The notes beneath the pieces are model-generated. The model made no database searches. It had not been told where the DNA came from and saw only the letters and a list, made by a program, of their open reading frames with translations. Shown one piece after another: positions 5,958-6,198 of a DNA stretch of 6,198 bases (positions are counted from its first letter, which is position 1; each line of letters starts with the position of its first letter). The stretch spans positions 1 to 6,198 of the forward strand of contig DATGMP010000027.1 in assembly GCA_035293565.1 (NCBI GenBank). Reading direction: 5' to 3'. A program made the translations under genes and the position numbers. This DNA comes from DATGMP01 sp035293565 (lineage in GTDB: Bacteria; Pseudomonadota; Alphaproteobacteria; BOG-932; Roseiterribacteraceae).

Positions 5958-5987
5958 ACACTCCCGGCGCCAGCGCATCGGGAGTGT
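5958..5987 (-). terminator. Possible intrinsic terminator on the minus strand
   Basis: ACACTCCCG and CGGGAGTGT form a perfect 9-bp stem around a 12-base loop. On the minus strand the stem is followed by TCTTGTTTT, a T-rich tail. It lies about 70 bases beyond the stop of the IS256-type transposase and could end its transcript. The same bases encode the recombinase tail 'NTPGASASGVS', so the symmetry might reflect coding; on the plus strand no T-run follows. Confidence 0.4.
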
Positions 5988-6019
5988 CGGTCTCAGGATC
6001 GTGTCCCTGGATGTGGTGT

Positions 6020-6034
6020 AGGAGCGATGCTCCT
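6020..6034. repeat. Short perfect inverted repeat in the IS256 end region
   Basis: AGGAGC-GAT-GCTCCT is a 6-bp stem with a 3-base loop between the inferred element end and the transposase stop codon. It may be a subterminal feature or a weak transcription stop; it has no T-run on either strand. Confidence 0.4.
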
Positions 6035-6055
6035 CGGCGGGTTTAGTCGCCGGTG

Positions 6056-6198
6056 TTATGCGGCCGCGATTGGCAGCATGATGGTCTTATCATCGCTGAG
6101 CGGCACGATGGTTTCCAGGGTCATGTAGCGGGCGCGCTGAACCGCCCACTCGTCATTTTGCTCGAGGAGCAGTGCGCCGACGAGGCGGATCACGGCAG
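6056..6198 (-). CDS. IS256-family transposase, C-terminal end (partial)
   Basis: Only the last 46 codons are present; the gene enters from beyond the right edge of the window and stops with TAA at 6058-6056. The residues 'AVIRLVGALLLEQNDEWAVQ' followed by 'RARYMTLETIVPL' and a short tail ending 'LPIAAA' match the conserved end of IS256/mutator-type transposases, where 'LLxEQNDEW' and 'RYMxLE' recur. This part comes after the DDE nuclease domain, so nothing can be said about catalytic residues. The enzyme family moves its element by a circular double-stranded intermediate. The insertion seems to have landed in the last codons of the recombinase, facing it. Confidence 0.85.
   Translation of the reverse strand, partial: AVIRLVGALLLEQNDEWAVQRARYMTLETIVPLSDDKTIMLPIAAA

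Larger units (their letters stand above)
4569..5995 (+). pseudogene. Large serine recombinase (resolvase/recombinase/zinc-ribbon), multiply disrupted
   Basis: ATG 4569 follows AGGAGA (4555-4560) and begins 'MTKVAIYVRYSSDTQSVASIDDQF', the resolvase N-terminus with Arg9 and catalytic Ser11. This frame loses sense at 4655 and stops at 5273. The next frame carries the rest from about 4660: 'WTVVGTYHDAAISGASVILRPG', 'EALDRVSRDQAD', 'MNALFLKDLAAKTHRG' (resolvase catalytic domain), 'GYDV' to 'LYIGKLVWNR' (recombinase DNA-binding domain), a zinc ribbon with CGCC at 5551-5562 and cysteines at 5602 and 5629, then a coiled-coil 'ETNRLNRERRSS'. The break is a 7-bp tandem duplication (4648-4663). Near 5830-5850 the coiled-coil goes straight to 'RPLIERITL', about 70 residues sooner than in relatives as I recall them. 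At 5875 the frame shifts again, and the tail 'GEIITTLHGDLGTVLEW' and 'GVSVS' lies in a third frame (5876-5995). Intact, the enzyme would insert or excise its element. Confidence 0.85.
5996..6198 (-). mobile_element. 3' end of an IS256-family insertion sequence (partial)
   Basis: The recombinase C-terminal sequence is family-like up to 'GVSVS' (5981-5995) and then changes abruptly. The next bases contain GTGTCC and GTGTAG (6001-6022), the kind of terminal sequence I associate with IS256 elements. The minus-strand transposase ends at 6056. I therefore place the element's end at about 5996. The other end, its inverted repeat partner and any target duplication are outside the window. Confidence 0.6.

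Noticed and set aside
1..6198. CRISPR arrays, tRNA or rRNA genes, and an integrase attachment duplication.
   Set aside because: I found no regularly spaced repeats, no tRNA-like cloverleaf with a CCA end and no long direct repeats flanking the recombinase module.

Overview
The window is high-GC DNA whose gene content points to an alphaproteobacterium. The evidence is a Rhizobiales-type IS66 remnant, a DUF1778/GNAT pair, a Phd/VapC pair, a large serine recombinase preceded by a small 'AANDN' protein, and an IS256-type transposase. No 16S, tRNA or core gene is present, so genus is not inferable. The whole window reads as an accessory, insertion-rich region in which most genes are broken.

Layout, left to right: (1) 159-1121 (+), the C-terminal part of a polysaccharide-type membrane protein with a terminal beta-sandwich; its reading frame continues upstream of the first ATG with recognisable membrane sequence, so the true N-terminus is missing. 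(2) 1273-1710 (-), an intact 145-aa conserved protein of unknown function. (3) 1774-2142 (-), an IS66 transposase (TnpC) remnant whose zinc-binding/early region is joined in frame to its extreme C-terminus, with the catalytic core deleted. (4) 2158-2944 (-), an intact DUF1778 antitoxin/GNAT toxin operon (TacAT type) with a 20-bp gene overlap and a probable operator inside its promoter. (5) 3004-3295 (-), a frameshifted N-terminal scrap of an outer-membrane beta-barrel protein. (6) 3459-4127 (+), an intact Phd/YefM antitoxin and VapC PIN-domain toxin operon, followed by a strong Shine-Dalgarno and a 13-codon reading frame. (7) 4331-5995 (+), a small 72-aa protein and a large serine recombinase gene broken near its start by a 7-bp tandem duplication and again near its 3' end. 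(8) About 5996-6198, the end of an IS256-family element whose transposase (minus strand) runs off the window and which seems to have replaced the last codons of the recombinase.

No wholly new system is evident. The noteworthy pattern is that the two toxin-antitoxin modules are complete, while every long gene around them is truncated, shifted or internally deleted. This fits a decaying mobile island in which addiction modules persist. The best leads are the 7-bp duplication that separates the recombinase catalytic serine from the rest of the protein, the intact 145-aa orphan beside the IS66 scar, and the operator architecture of the TacAT-like operon. All family assignments are from recalled family features, not from database searches.
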